A DNA stretch of 64,000 nt from Lingula anatina. Taxonomy: Eukaryota > Brachiopoda > Lingulata > Lingulida > Lingulidae. The stretch lies in contig NW_019774626.1 in NCBI RefSeq assembly GCF_001039355.2, forward strand, positions 224,550 to 288,549. Direction: 5' to 3'. Positions 1 to 12,200 of this stretch are shown piece by piece (position 1 is the stretch's first letter; every line of letters begins with the position of its first letter). Under the pieces are notes generated by a model, which made no database searches, was not told the origin of the DNA, and worked only from the letters and a program-made list of their open reading frames with translations. The position numbers and the translations under genes are program-made.

Positions 1-219
1 AGTGCTCAGATGCAGAGTAACTTATTTTTAATGATCACAGCATCCTGTGCCCTGAGCATGTGTTCATAGACAGACATTTTTGCAAAATTTAATGCAGGTC
101 ATGTTCCCAGCTCCTTTTATTAGCGGACATGATTTTTACTGAAATGAATATATTTTTTAAACATCAGGGGGTTTCATGATAGTTTTATGCTATGCATTGA
201 TATATGTTCCAATTTCCAG

Positions 220-2941
220 GTCTTGAGGCCCCAGCAATGAGCAGTTCAGCCCCTACACCCACTGCATCTGCTCCAAACATCAACATTGCCAATGTGGCTG
301 GCCTGCCACAGAACATCAGCATACAGAGCCTGGCCAATCTGCAGGGTATGGGGCTGACCAATATACAGGGACTACAAGGACTGCAGAATATGCAGGTTTG
401 TGTGTGGGAGAGGCAGAATGTTGAGGTTGACAAAATGTTTTTCAGTCATTATTTATTTATTTATTGCCATTGTGGACTTATAGATTATTAAGTGTAGTTT
501 ATGCAGAAGGAAAGATTGAGCCTAAATTTCTAAATGTTATAGTTTAAGTACTTACTTTAAAAACTTAATTGATGGGGAAAGAAATGGAAGGCTAAATTTG
601 GCATGTGAAAGAACAGTTATAGGTTAACATGGCGTCCATGGCATTTTTTTCCCAGGATCAATTATCTGGTATCTTTGCCCTTCCAGGTATCTTTGACAGG
701 TGTTTGTTTGCTGAAAGCTGGTATTGCCATGCACTTATCAATTATCTGATATTTTTTCCAGGTATCTTTGACAGGTATTTCTTTGCTACAAGCTGGCATT
801 GCCATCCCGGTATCAAATATCTGATATTTTTTTTTGGTAGGTATTGCTATCCCTATTTCGGTTATCTGTCTTTTTTTTCCTTTCAGGTATCTCTGACAGG
901 TGTTTCTATGCCAGGAGGTGGTATTGCTGTCCCAGTTCCTATCACAATGATCAGCAGCACCAACCCGTCCACACAGTTATTGAGTACACCAGCTGGCATA
1001 GTGTTCAGCTCTGTGGCTGGTCTGCAGGGCATCACCACAGCAGGGAACAATACGGGAACCTCCTCCACCACAACACAAGTATGTCAGCTGTGTAGGATAA
1101 TATATCAGACTGGTTGACTGTTTAGAGATGGACTGATTCTCAGTTTGAAACCTCTGTGGCCATCATAAATATGTTTCCTTATTTGTGTTAAGGATTATTG
1201 CTATCATTTACTTGTGAGGGTCAGCATAGAAAATTGTTTTAAGCTTATTGGTAAGGACGGTCCCAGCTCTTTTTGCAAAGCTTAGAAGAATAATGTTCTA
1301 ATATTAAGATCAGAGATGATTTTTCCTTGTAAAGGAGCTTCCAGAATGTCCTCATGAAAATTGAAAGAGTTTTAAGCAAGTTCAGCATTTAAAGTATATA
1401 CATAAAAATCACAATCTTTGAAAACTGTAGCAGTGTTTAATTTCATGTTATCTAGGCTGGTAATACTACATTGGTAACCATGGTAACATCTATGCCCCAG
1501 ACAACATCAGCTCCAACCACTGCTACAAGTGGAACTCCATCCTCTATAGTTATGACAACAAGTGAGTAGTCCTTGTCTCTATAACTTGAATTTATAACAT
1601 ATGCTGTAGGAAAAGAATTCTACCTCCTATGAGATTAAGTCTTTACCTGTTTAATATTTTTGTTGCTATTTATAGAAAAAAAATCTAATTTTGCTTACAA
1701 AAGTTAAGATTTGCCTTTTATTTGTTTAGTCCTTGTAATTTGTTTTAATTTTTATGTTTTGCTTATTTTTGGACATGTTTACATGCTTTTGCTTAAGTCC
1801 ATAATTATATAAATAATTATTTGGAAAGTACAAGAGGCATTTCTAGTGAGAAATCTGAGCTACGAGTGCTACTCATGTTGGTAAATCCACCATTTTTCTA
1901 AAGGCATACAAATTAGATTTTACAACATCATCAAGGTATAAATGCCTGTTTCCATTTCCTCAGATGTTCTGACCAACACTGCCCAAGTCCTGAACCAGGG
2001 TATGCTGTCTGTTCCTATAGGCATGGCTGGGAACCTGGCCCAGTTCATGACTGCTGCTGGAATCAAGGGAACATCTCAACAAATCAGACCAGGCTCTCAG
2101 TTGTCATTGCTACAGGTAGGGTTTTACATCCAGGAGACTGTTTCAAAAATGGTAGAAAATAACGAGGTGAAAACAACTGCGCCAGTCCCTTCATGTTTTT
2201 TTTCAGCACTGCTTATTCTTGTTTTCCAGATTCCAGGGCAGCAGCCCATTCAGATCCTCGGCACCAACCTTCCTGGTCAGCGGACCCAAGTGCAGCCATT
2301 ACAGCAAGGCACTGTGGGAAGGACAATATCGGGCAATGGATCTCCACTAGCAGCAGGATCTAGTGGTAAGCAGGCATGCGTAGAGAATAGACTGGTACTG
2401 TTTGTAAAGTTAATTAACATCTAATTTGAAGGTATTCATTATTATTGAAAAAATAACTTCTGATGTTCAAATATATATTACAAGTCTCACCAGTTTGCAT
2501 AGGCCTAGGAAAAATAAATGAATGATGAAATATCAAGTTCATTTTAGTAATTTTAATCCTGAGTTACATTAATGAAATTATATCTTTATTATCCAATTTT
2601 CAGGTGTGTTATCCCCCTCCAACCTCACATCTACTCCAGCAGTGACCGCTTTGTCACAGTTGACATCAGCAGTAAGGGGAGGAGGCCAGCCACAGACCAT
2701 AACAGCACAACAACTGATGCAACTAACACCACAACAGCAACAACAGTTACAACAGCAGCAACAACAACAGCAGCAGCAGTTGCAATTCTTACAGAAACAC
2801 CAACCCCAACTGCAACAGTTTCAGTTACAGCAGCTAAAACAGCAGCCTGGTAATCAGGGGCATCCATCGCAGCGAACACTCATGTCATCCATGCCCAGTT
2901 CGAAGGGAAAGAAAAGGACAACACCAACCCCTCCAAAGTGA
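220..2941 (+). CDS. 3' exons of a Gln/Ser/Thr-rich nuclear protein, probably SPT20 homolog (SAGA subunit); 5' part lies outside the window
   Basis: Six exons join in frame: 220-395, 887-1078, 1456-1561, 1964-2115, 2230-2365 and 2604-2941 (TGA). All introns are GT-AG and the phases agree. The encoded tail is low-complexity: repeated NLQG/GLQGLQ segments, then Thr/Ser/Pro-rich stretches, then a poly-Gln tract coded by mixed CAA/CAG (about 2728-2850), ending in a basic KGKKR cluster near the C-terminus. The GGGIAVPVPI-like and RPGSQLSLLQIPG-like stretches plus the Gln tail remind me of the C-terminal half of metazoan SPT20 (SUPT20H/FAM48A), a structural subunit of the SAGA acetyltransferase complex. 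That assignment is from memory and is weak, because the conserved N-terminal SPT20 domain is not in the window. Another Gln-rich coactivator is possible. The coding status itself is well supported by the splice structure. Confidence 0.6.
659..950 (+). repeat. Tandem copies of a 3' splice site plus exon start
   Basis: The acceptor and first codons of the exon beginning at 887 recur upstream. CCAGGTATCTTTGACAGGT appears at about 685 and 760, and a shorter decayed copy sits near 815-850. Each full copy is preceded by a pyrimidine tract and a TTATCTGATATTTT-like segment. The unit is roughly 75-80 bp. The two upstream copies translate as VSLTG..LL.AGIA in the exon's own frame, but each runs into TGA before any donor. 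Confidence 0.75.
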
Positions 2942-4024
2942 CGGTCTTAAAGTTTCCGTTTTACTGACACCAAGTCACTCATTTCCGTCTTTTTCATGTT
3001 TAAAGAAATTCTCATATCCATGACTTCCAGAATGACACTTTTATAGTACATTTTGATAGTCACAAAGAATTGGAATTGGGCAGCTTCCATGCCTGCACAC
3101 ACAATTAAACACACACACACAGATATATAAATTAAAATGTATTTAGGGAGATGGTATCTTCATAAAATACCAATGGGCAGATATATTACTTTTATTAGAA
3201 TAAAAGTGAAAAACAAAAGATTGTCCAATCCAGTTTTATACGAATGAAACACACTGGTTTTAATAGAGTCTTTAGTATTTGTGTAGCAAACTTTGGAACT
3301 CTTAGAGCTTTCATCTCTGTAACTTTGTGTTTGTAATAGGACCAAAATAATATTTAGGTGGTCAGTTTCATGCACAAACGTATTTTCTTGACTGTTTGTC
3401 ACTTAAGTAGCGAATGACAAACAATGAGTATTGATGGTGCCAGTTCATGGTCAACACCCTAAATCTCTTTGATCAGCTTATTTCTTGAAAAAGGTCGAAA
3501 GGTGTTGATGATTAAGGTTGTTATTTTCACCAAACTTGGGGACCTTGGCTGATGAGCAAAACAATCGTGACAAAAGATTATGTTTGTGGTATGCAACACC
3601 ATGGGAACAACTATCAGTTCTATTGCCCAGAAAGGGTGTTACAATTAGCTGTCTTCTTTATAGACTTCAGGCAAAAACACTTAATTGTTGAAATTATTCT
3701 GAACACTGTTCTATTCTTATTTTGATAATATCGTGATCTTGAGTGAACGTCTTTATTTTAAAAGGATGAACTGCTTGGCATCATCCGTGATTTTATTTCT
3801 TGGGTTGAACCCATAATTGCACGTCTTACCTGTAATTATAGAGGTAGAAATAGCTGCAGTTTTATATATTAGCCTGTCTTTTCATTTTTATATTGCTAAA
3901 TACATTTGGTCATAGTTGTAAAAAACGATTTTGTATATTACATTTAATACCCATTGGTGGTGAATGTAGATGGAGAGAGAAAAACTGGCTGATAACCTTG
4001 TTATCGCTTCAAATTGAGAATAAA
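2942..4024 (+). other. Probable 3'UTR of the SPT20-like gene with AATAAA at 4019-4024
   Basis: No spliceable coding sequence is visible after the stop at 2941. The stretch is AT-rich and contains a short CA run (about 3108-3121). The first good AATAAA is at 4019-4024. Part of it (about 3028-3105) is a diverged copy of sequence at about 4128-4200; both carry CATTTTGAT.GTCA and GGAATTG.G.AGCT.CCATGCC. Confidence 0.45.
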
Positions 4025-4437
4025 GTATGTTGCAAATTTAACTTCATTGGGAATGGAACGCACTGGTGATTTGTTTACTTTCGTCATTGATTAATGGAGC
4101 ATCTTTATCAGTAGTCCAGTCTCTTTCGGAATGACAATTTATGTTACATTTTGATTGTCAGACTCGGAATTGCGTAGCTCCCATGCCTTCACGCGCACAC
4201 GTGTATATATCGAGTAATTAAATCGAGGCGATATGATTTGCTCTTGTATGTCGCATATATACAGTTGACGACGAGTACTGGTAGCTGTAACTGACTTATT
4301 CCACGGCTGGCGCTTCCAACAAATAGGATGAACGCGCCGAAGTGTATGAAAATACAGGCGTGCTTGTAAGCGAAATACAAGTGCAATTATCTTATTGTTC
4401 GAAGTGTCTGTCGTACGTGGGATAATTGATTAAATCG

Positions 4438-5563
4438 GTTACAACTGCTCTGCGTCCTCTGTATGCGACAGGCAAGAGCAAATTCTTTCGCGGCTGCGCC
4501 TCGTTATACACATAAGCCTCTCTTACAACCCGTCGTGCGTGCTTAGAGATCGTGCGTCCTCGGAGTTCTTGTCAGACGTAGCGTTGTCGCAGGATGAAAA
4601 TTACATCGCAGCGGACGAAGTAATAAGTACTTTAGAAGTAGGTGTGTCGTGCTCTAAACGTGGGACCCGCAAGTGGTCTGTACGCCCTTTTTTGGAAGTA
4701 GAAAGAAGTAAGGAGCACGTACGATCTGTACTTGTGTCGCACACAGTGAGTGAGATAATCATACGTGTATTGCAAGTGAAGCGTACGTTTTCAGAAATCG
4801 TACTTACGAAGTAAGAGAAACGTAAGAGAAACGTAATAAGCACGGAAGTGGAACGCACGGATAATATAATAAATAATAATATATAATAAATAATATAAAG
4901 GGAGCACCGAGTATCTTCATCATTCACTGTTTTGGCTTCCAAAATGGCACTTCCAAGAAGGATGCGCCATCGACTTCTACAGCTACTAATGCTAGAGGAG
5001 ACCGAAGATCACGACGCAATGCTTGCAGTGGTTGTTTGAGATCGCCTGCACTTTTATCGTGCTGGGCACGTGCGTCGTCTTAGTGTGACGCACTTCACAA
5101 GTATGGTAGTAGTACTCGCCACGCACTTTGGAAGTAAGATAAACGCACGGAGGAAGCGCACTCACCCCCCCTTTTTGTTAAAACGTACATTGAAAGCAAG
5201 TTGAACGTACGAGTCTCTTGCGTGGTAAGTACGTCTTCGTGGTAAAATACCCCGGAATTTCTGCATGCTTTTCCTGCGTTACACGCACGCCTAGCGCACT
5301 TACTCAGTACTTTAGTCTTGCGTGCTACGAGCGTGCTCCAGGCAGACAGGTCGTAGCGAAAACTGGCCGGTCAGTTTTCGGGCTGCGTGCTTTGCGTCGT
5401 GTTTGCGTCCACAAAAAAAAAAGTACGTTCCACGTGCGTGTATCTTACTACTTGGCCAATTTTTTGCACGCAAACCGCTCGTAGAAGCACGCACGACCGG
5501 TTGTAAGAGTAGCTATAATTACGCTCCTGTGTGTCGAATACAGAGGACGACTCGTGATGTAAC
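4438..5563. mobile_element. About 1.1 kb non-autonomous DNA transposon-like element with long imperfect terminal inverted repeats
   Basis: The two ends are inverted copies. GTTACA (4438-4443) pairs with TGTAAC (5558-5563). CGTCCTCTGTATGCGACA (4453-4470) pairs with the complement of 5532-5549, with one mismatch. CTTACAACCCGTCGTGCGTG (4522-4541) pairs with the complement of about 5488-5507, with one mismatch. The interior is GC-richer than its surroundings and crowded with degenerate words of the form GAAGTAAGAnAAACGnACG. A perfect 8-bp-arm hairpin (GAAAACTG...CAGTTTTC) lies near 5358-5380. The flanks could hold a TTA target duplication (4429-4431 and 5569-5571), which is uncertain. A short ORF (4943-5038) begins MALPRRMRHRLLQLLMLEE, loosely like the start of a Harbinger-type protein; I do not claim it is functional. 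Confidence 0.6.
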
Positions 5564-5884
5564 TAGTCCTTATATGCATAAATATTCACTGGCCAGTAGC
5601 AGAGCCTCATGGCAAATTCGTCATCATGCCTAAACCTCAAATGAAAAATGTAATTTTTTTAAAATTATCTTTCACACATGTCTTCCAGTGATTGCTTTTA
5701 ATGCAGGCCATTAATAGTTAAAAGAGTCTTGCTTTAAATATTACTTGAAATATGCAGGTATAATTGCTTTATTGCATGTTTACAGAGCCATCTGTGCAAG
5801 TTGTAGAAGAGAGTGTTTCTATTCAACGTGGCAGTTTCCAGGACTACCTTTTCTGTCCTGGCAAGGAACACATTTACGCAACTG

Positions 5885-7043
5885 ATGAAAGCTGCCAGAA
5901 TACTTGTTGGATTGACGATATGTGGTGCCATCTTGTACTGGTGGACGATCATATTCACAGGTAATTATGACGGGCGGATGTGACATAAAGCATTTCCATT
6001 TACTTTTGTTGTTCCAGAGATAATTGTTCCGTGAATTCAGTAACTGATTTCATGAACGCAACACCGGGCAATTCAGATTTTATTTCAGAAGTGTAGGCTT
6101 CTTATTCCCATAAAATAATACCTACATGTACCTACATATATGAAGTATAACGATGTTAGGCACATTTAAGCAGCTCTCTTCACTATAGGCCTATTGAGGT
6201 GTTTTATTTTTGAATGGTGCCCTCTTGTTAGGTAAAGCCTGGTAGAGTCTGATTAATTTTCTAACAGCTGTATCCACTTGAAAGTTTGTACATTTCAATC
6301 ATCACCATTTAGTCTCCCGTAGGCCAATTCTAGAAATTTGATTTTTTTTTTTCAGTTTTTCTTGTTTTGGCAGTTTGCGCAATCCCGGTAAAATTTTGTT
6401 GCTCAACGTTACACGTTGTCAGTGGCTATTACATGTTTCTTTAATTAAGGAGAACAGATCTGGTTTGCAAATTCTATATGTTGACGAACTATAGTAACTT
6501 AACCTGGCGACAAGCACAATGCTTCTTTTGGGCCTTATGTAATAGGCCCCTATTGCATCAAAATTGACAAAATATCCTGTGTCGTCATCATTATTCTCTG
6601 CTTTATATATGTACATTTGACACCTTTGCTGCCTTATTAATTTAAAGAATATCCATGTTTGAAAATTAAAAGCTACGATGGTAATTGATAAATGCTACTA
6701 TTACGACTGATCTGTATACACGTGCGGGTACTTTTATTTCAGCAAAACATGGAAATTCACTAAACCATACCAGTAGTCCATATATTCCACATGCAGAGCG
6801 TGATACCATAGGTCAACGGATATGGGAGGTATTTCTATAATATTTAAAGGGATAACAACTCTATTAATATGAGATTCAAAGTTCGACAATAAATACATTT
6901 TAAACATCAGAAATAAAATAAATTCCATTTTACCACCAAAAACGGCGCTTATCTCGATTATTCTGAAATCTGTGCTTGCCCTTTGACCACGTGGATCTTC
7001 ATATATGGCTACCCGCCGTAGTAATCTTTCAAAGGACTATTAC

Positions 7044-7084
<41 letters not shown>

Positions 7085-8379
7085 GAAAAAAAACAATCGA
7101 CTAACATTCAATTTCGGAACGGATTCATAAACCATTGGTACTTATGGGAACATCGACATTAACCCCAAGAAAATCTGTTTTATGGCACTTTGGCACTAAA
7201 ATGATGAGCTGTTACCCCTTTAATTGATATGGTATATTGTTTGTACGGAGATGTCTGTCACTGAGAGTCTAATTAATTGGCAATTCTTTATTGTCGATAG
7301 AAATATAACTCAATAAACATGAACTCTTAGTAAAGTGGTAATATTACATTGACCTGACCAGCGGGTTTTAAAAATAAAAAAATATTTACACTGCCTACAT
7401 ATGTGTACATACGTAGTTATTCCGGCTGTCTTTAAATGTTTTAACTGTGCCTTTTTTCAATTTTTAATGTCATCTTCCATTTGATGTGTTTTGAAATTCA
7501 AATAATCTATACATGTTGGCATAGGTCTCTCGTGCTGACAAAGAAATGGCTGAAATGGCACTCTCTTTGATCTTTTTTCAGAACTTTAACTGGCAAAATG
7601 TTTCGGGAGAATGGGTGTCCATCATAAACAAAAGGAACCACATGATGCAAGACAGATGCGGCAGTCTCAAAAAGGCACCCTCAGGTCGTCTTGAACGTAG
7701 AAGATGGATTCTTGTAGATGATCGTAACAAGTTTATTTTATGTCCACTGTTCAAAGCAGCCAGTCGCAACTGGCGACTTGTGTATCAGGTTATCTCTGGA
7801 CATCTTAATATATCTGGTGAACAAGATATTTTCAATCGTCGACCAGATGGTTTCGCGTATACCCGACTGGATTCTTACGATGATATTAACATCAAGAAGA
7901 GATTAGCGACGTATCTCAAAGTTCTGGTCGTGCGTCACCCAATGGAGAGGATTATATCAGCGTACAAGGATCAAGTGCTGGGTCTGCTAGGTCCACAAAT
8001 AAAACTGTATCTGAACAAACATTACCCAAAACAAATTGAACATAAAATCGGGTTCGCAGATTTTCTTCGGTTTATAGTGGATAAGAAAGCAACAAATAGC
8101 CACTGGGCATTGGTCCAAGACTTCTGTTTGCCGTGCCATGTAATGTACGATGTTATCGTCCATCATGAAGACCTTGACACTGACGCCATGAATGTAATAC
8201 GATTGCTTGGTGTTGAAGACATCGTACCACAATTTCCGTCTTCACATTTTACGAGTAATAACCCCAATCAGTCTCTTATATATACATATTACAATAGTAT
8301 TGACAGAAAACTGGTGGAAAAAGTATGGAAAATTTACAAAGAAGATGCGAGCTTCTTTGGGTACACGCTGGAACTTTAA
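5885..8379 (+). CDS. Carbohydrate sulfotransferase (HNK-1/chondroitin-type, Sulfotransfer_2 family), type II Golgi membrane protein
   Basis: Exons 5885-5960, 6743-6828 and 7582-8379 join in phase (76 + 86 + 798 nt) to give 319 aa. Exon 1 encodes a short cytoplasmic start MKAAR and a hydrophobic signal-anchor (about residues 6-24, ILVGLTICGAILYWWTIIF). Exon 2 is a polar stem. Exon 3 holds the catalytic domain: a 5'-phosphosulfate-binding segment at about residues 105-118 (FILCPLFKAASRNW) and a 3'-phosphate-binding segment at about 168-183 (VLVVRHPMERIISAYK), ending in the FGYT-like tail common in this family. These enzymes transfer sulfate from PAPS to GalNAc, GlcA or related sugars on glycans. 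The substrate cannot be told from sequence. The first motif is a variant of the usual PKVGCTNW form, with Ala-Ser-Arg where Gly-Cys-Thr is common. A poly(A) signal AATAAA lies at 8438-8443. Confidence 0.87.
6843..7224. mobile_element. MITE, family 1 copy A, in sulfotransferase intron 2
   Basis: The ends are inverted: TTTAAAGGGATAACAACTC on the left and the complement of GAGCTGTTACCCCTTTAA on the right. A diverged copy of the whole element lies at 36967-37321, sharing CTTTGACCACGTG, the ACTAAC.TT.AATT....GGATTCAT block and CATTGGTA.(G/T)TATGGGAA. The copy begins only about 14 bp after the donor of exon 2. It contains a CA microsatellite (7047-7083). Confidence 0.65.
7047..7083. repeat. (CA)n microsatellite
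   Basis: An uninterrupted AC dinucleotide run inside the MITE at 6843-7224. Confidence 0.95.
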
Positions 8380-8443
8380 TGTGCAACTCGAAAGTGGGTT
8401 TCGTGCTGTGTTGTATAATACTACAACTTAGTAATTGAATAAA

Positions 8444-9201
8444 TTTTAACTTTTTAAAGTGATAGAATATTTCTTTATTTCTGTCTTGAAAATTTTGTTG
8501 GGGGTCCTTATCCCGACCACTAATTACAAAAGTAATTAAGATAAATGATTAAGATATAGAAAAATATGATCACGCATTATTTTACANCCCCCCCCCCCCC
8601 TCTCCCCTTAAAATCTAAAAACATACATAAATTGAACAGAATGATGGGCGGTCATTCTTCCCCTCCACACACACGATACCCCCCCCACCCGGCCCTTGTT
8701 ACTTGTTATCAATGCACATGCGTACTAAACCGGAACACGTGCGTTCGGACTGATTTGTTTTCATAGCGTGATACATGTACTGCGCAAATCAAAACATATA
8801 CTTGAAAGCTGCGATTTTTTCAACAAGGTAAGGTGCCATTTAAGCACTAAGAACCTTAACCGACTATCTTTTTAAAGTTTGTTTATAATTTTGTAGCCGA
8901 CATAGGACCCGGCGACTAAGGTCACCGAGTGCGTCTGTTTAGTAAAGAGGGTCGCATTGGGTACTTTCGTTACCCGTGAAAGCCACTTTATTTTGTCTCA
9001 GTTTTCGGCCTTACATGCTACGCAAGATATTTTCACAAAATAGAAGACAATTAAGGGAACCTGAAATGATTGCTTTGTCATTTCCACAGGTTTTAACTGT
9101 TTATTGCTGGAACATAACGCATAACGTAATGTTATTTCTATCAGGCCTAAAAGAAACAGCAATGTTTTAGTGGACAGGTATAAAACAAAACATTATTTCA
9201 G
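8444..9201. other. Intergenic stretch and PFAS 5' region
   Basis: No coding signal is seen. There is one ambiguous base (N at 8587) beside a poly-C run, so this spot is poorly resolved. CAACAAG followed by GTAAGG at 8821-8833 could be the donor of a 5'UTR exon of PFAS, since the PFAS start codon directly follows a splice acceptor. That is inference only. Confidence 0.35.
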
Positions 9202-12200
9202 ATGCCAGTCCTGCGATTTTATCGTACTCCCTGCCAGAGCGGCGATGATGTCAGTGCAACCAAGAAAGTGTCCTCTCTACTGCCAGCGGTCTCAGTGGAC
9301 TCTGTGAAGACTGAGTTTTGTCTGTACGTGGAAGTTGTAGATGAAAAGGGTAGGGAATATATACACTGTATAATAAATAACCTTTCTGATTTATTTATTT
9401 ATTTTTTTATATTAAGAGGTTTGTTATTTATTTTATTGATACAGATTGAAACTTTTGTATTTAAGTTTTTAAAATATTTATAAAATTTATTTTATGTGGA
9501 ATATTTTTTTCCAAAAATTACAGCCTATCTGATTATCTAAGAGGTTTACTATATCAAATAAATTATTAGGTTTATCAATTATTAACTGATTGAAAATTCT
9601 TTCTATTTGAGTTTCAGCTGTTGACTCAGAATAGTTTATAATGTTTAAAATATTTTCTAATTATTTTCAGTTTTGACTAAGGCAGACAGAGCAAAGTTAG
9701 AATGGATACTGTCTACCCCATTTGAGCAAGATAAGCTGGCCTCCTTGAGCTATCTGCCAGATATCCATGACACAGAGGGAGAATTTCTTATTGAGATAGG
9801 ACCAAGGTAGGGCTGGTATATAGCACTAGTACGTGTTACGTAAGTTTGTTATTTGTGTCTTGATTTATTTTGGTACTGATGCATTATTTTTACAATGACC
9901 ATCACCCAACAATAGAATGTGCAAATAATATATGCTATGAACAATATGAAGATAATGATTAAATTGATGATATAAACCATCGTATTTTCAAGACAGAGGA
10001 TGGGAAATATTCATTGAAATAAGGTCTTGATTTCTATGTATACCTCTGTAGCATATATGGCATTTAATATTTAAATATATCGGGTATACTCTCAAAGACC
10101 ATGCAAGAAAATGGCATTTATTGTGGTTGGCAAAGCTGGAGCAGTTAAAAGTATTGTTCATTTGTGTTCAACATCATTTTGTTTCAAACATATTTCTAGA
10201 TAATTACACAGAGGAAATTTATTAATATTCCAGGCTGAATTTTTCCACAGCTTTCTCTACCAATGCTGTATCAATGTGCCACTCGGTGGGACTTGCAGAC
10301 ATCACACGTATAGAATACTCAACAATATATTACATCAAAATTGACACATCTAAAGCTGGTGGTGACACCCCCTTAAAAACAGCAGATGTGGAAAGTACCC
10401 TCGTGGAAGGACTTCATGATCCCATGACACAGTGTCGGTATTTATCACCAATCAGCTGTTTCGATTTACAGGTAATATATAATTAATTGTTTTTTCCTAG
10501 AATTTGTTTTGATTGCTTTCCTTACTTTTTTGCCTATGTCTCTTCATTTTTTTTTTTCTGCATGGTGATCTAGAGTGAATGTTTGTGTCTAAGTAGTATA
10601 GTCATGACTTATTAATCGCACATAATTAAATTAGGACAAAGAACACATTTTCCTGCAGAACAATATCATTGAAACTATGTTTGCGCATTAAACGTTTAGT
10701 GATGCTGAACTGCAATAAATTCTTTGATCATCATTTCTTATGATTTTAAGATTGATTTATGACATAAATATTACATTAAATGCACAGGTTAAGCCAGAGA
10801 CAGTATATGAAGTGGATGTCATTGGAGAAGGCCAAGCAGCATTAGAAAAAGTTAATTCAGATTTAGGTAGGGCACTGTGTGAGACAAATTCTTATTCAAG
10901 GCACACGCTGCATGGTGCAATTTTATATAGCAAAACTGAAAGTAACTAGATGGGGTCTGTGGGTAGCCATTGCATATCTCTGCACTTTGCCAGGCTGTGA
11001 AGAGTAGCTTACTCCCAGGGACCCCATTCCCTAGATAGCCATGCCATTGCCTGTGATTTGATTATAGAAATTGAAAATAAAATTAATGTCATGTCAGCAA
11101 TAAAGGAAAGCTGTCTTTACACATGGATATTTAAAAGTATCAACTTAAAATTATTTAAAAAGTAGATTCCCCCTCCCCCCCCCCTCGATGCAGCCCTGCA
11201 GCCAGGTGTATTAAAATTATGGACATGCACATTCTTAATGAAAGGTCTACCAATCCCCAAAGTTACACTTTATTGCAATAATGGTCTAGGATGGACAGAT
11301 GGGTTGGATAACATTTTCCTTGATTTTTTTTCAGAAAAGTGCATAGTTAATAAATTGGAAATATTAGAAATTCTCCCTTATCACTATGGTATACCCTAAC
11401 CATAACCATTGACTGAGGAAATTTTGTACTATAAACCAGCTCTTAAATTTTTCACTGTCACAAGTTATTTCACCTGACTCCAACTCCATTATGAGAGAGA
11501 CTCGTAAAGAAGAATCTTAGTTCTTGAAACTGTAGTGTATGGATAAAAAATCTGTGAACAGTTTGGGATATGGTATAATTGGTGATTAACAAAAAAAAAA
11601 GCAAAAATTTCTAGGAAATTTTAATTATTAGCTGTATGAAGTACTGCATTGCATGCCTATTAAAAATTTTTGATTTAATGCATATAGTCTATTGATATTT
11701 GGCAAGAGACTATGGTCATGTTTCCAGCCAAGTTGAGTCAATCTAACTCTGTAGGACCAATATGATACAGTAGATATTGACTCTATTGTTAGTAGTGTTT
11801 CTGCAGGTCTTGCCTTTGATGCCTGGGACCTGGACTATTATACTAAATTGTTCAAAGAAGAAGTAAAACGTAACCCCACCAATGTAGAATGCTTTGACTT
11901 GGCTCAATCAAACAGGTAAACTAGATTAGACTAGAAGCATAGAGATGTTAACATATAAGTCTTAGAATTGTATTACTTTTTAATTGGATTTTTTAAAGCA
12001 TTGAATGTAAAATATGTCAATCTGCCACTCTGACACAAGTACAACATTTTCTTTTGCTTTGTAAACTTTTTCTGGTTCATTATCTCACACAAATGTTGGC
12101 CTTATTCTGTTGCAGAGTTACTGATAAACCTTTTCATTGTTGTTTCTATGGTTTTGGTAAATGTAAATAAACCATATATATGAGACATGAGCTTTTTCTG

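Noticed and set aside
2631-2879. Antisense Val/Ala-rich frame
   Set aside because: It is the shadow of the CAA/CAG repeat coding poly-Gln on the plus strand.
4539-4814. 91-aa open frame within the inverted-repeat element
   Set aside because: It is produced by the repeated GAAGTAAG/ACGTACG words (recurring LEV/LQV peptides) and matches no family I know.
5764-5964. 66-aa frame overlapping the first sulfotransferase exon
   Set aside because: A different frame of the same sequence, starting at 5885, encodes a clean signal-anchor that splices in phase to the rest of the gene.
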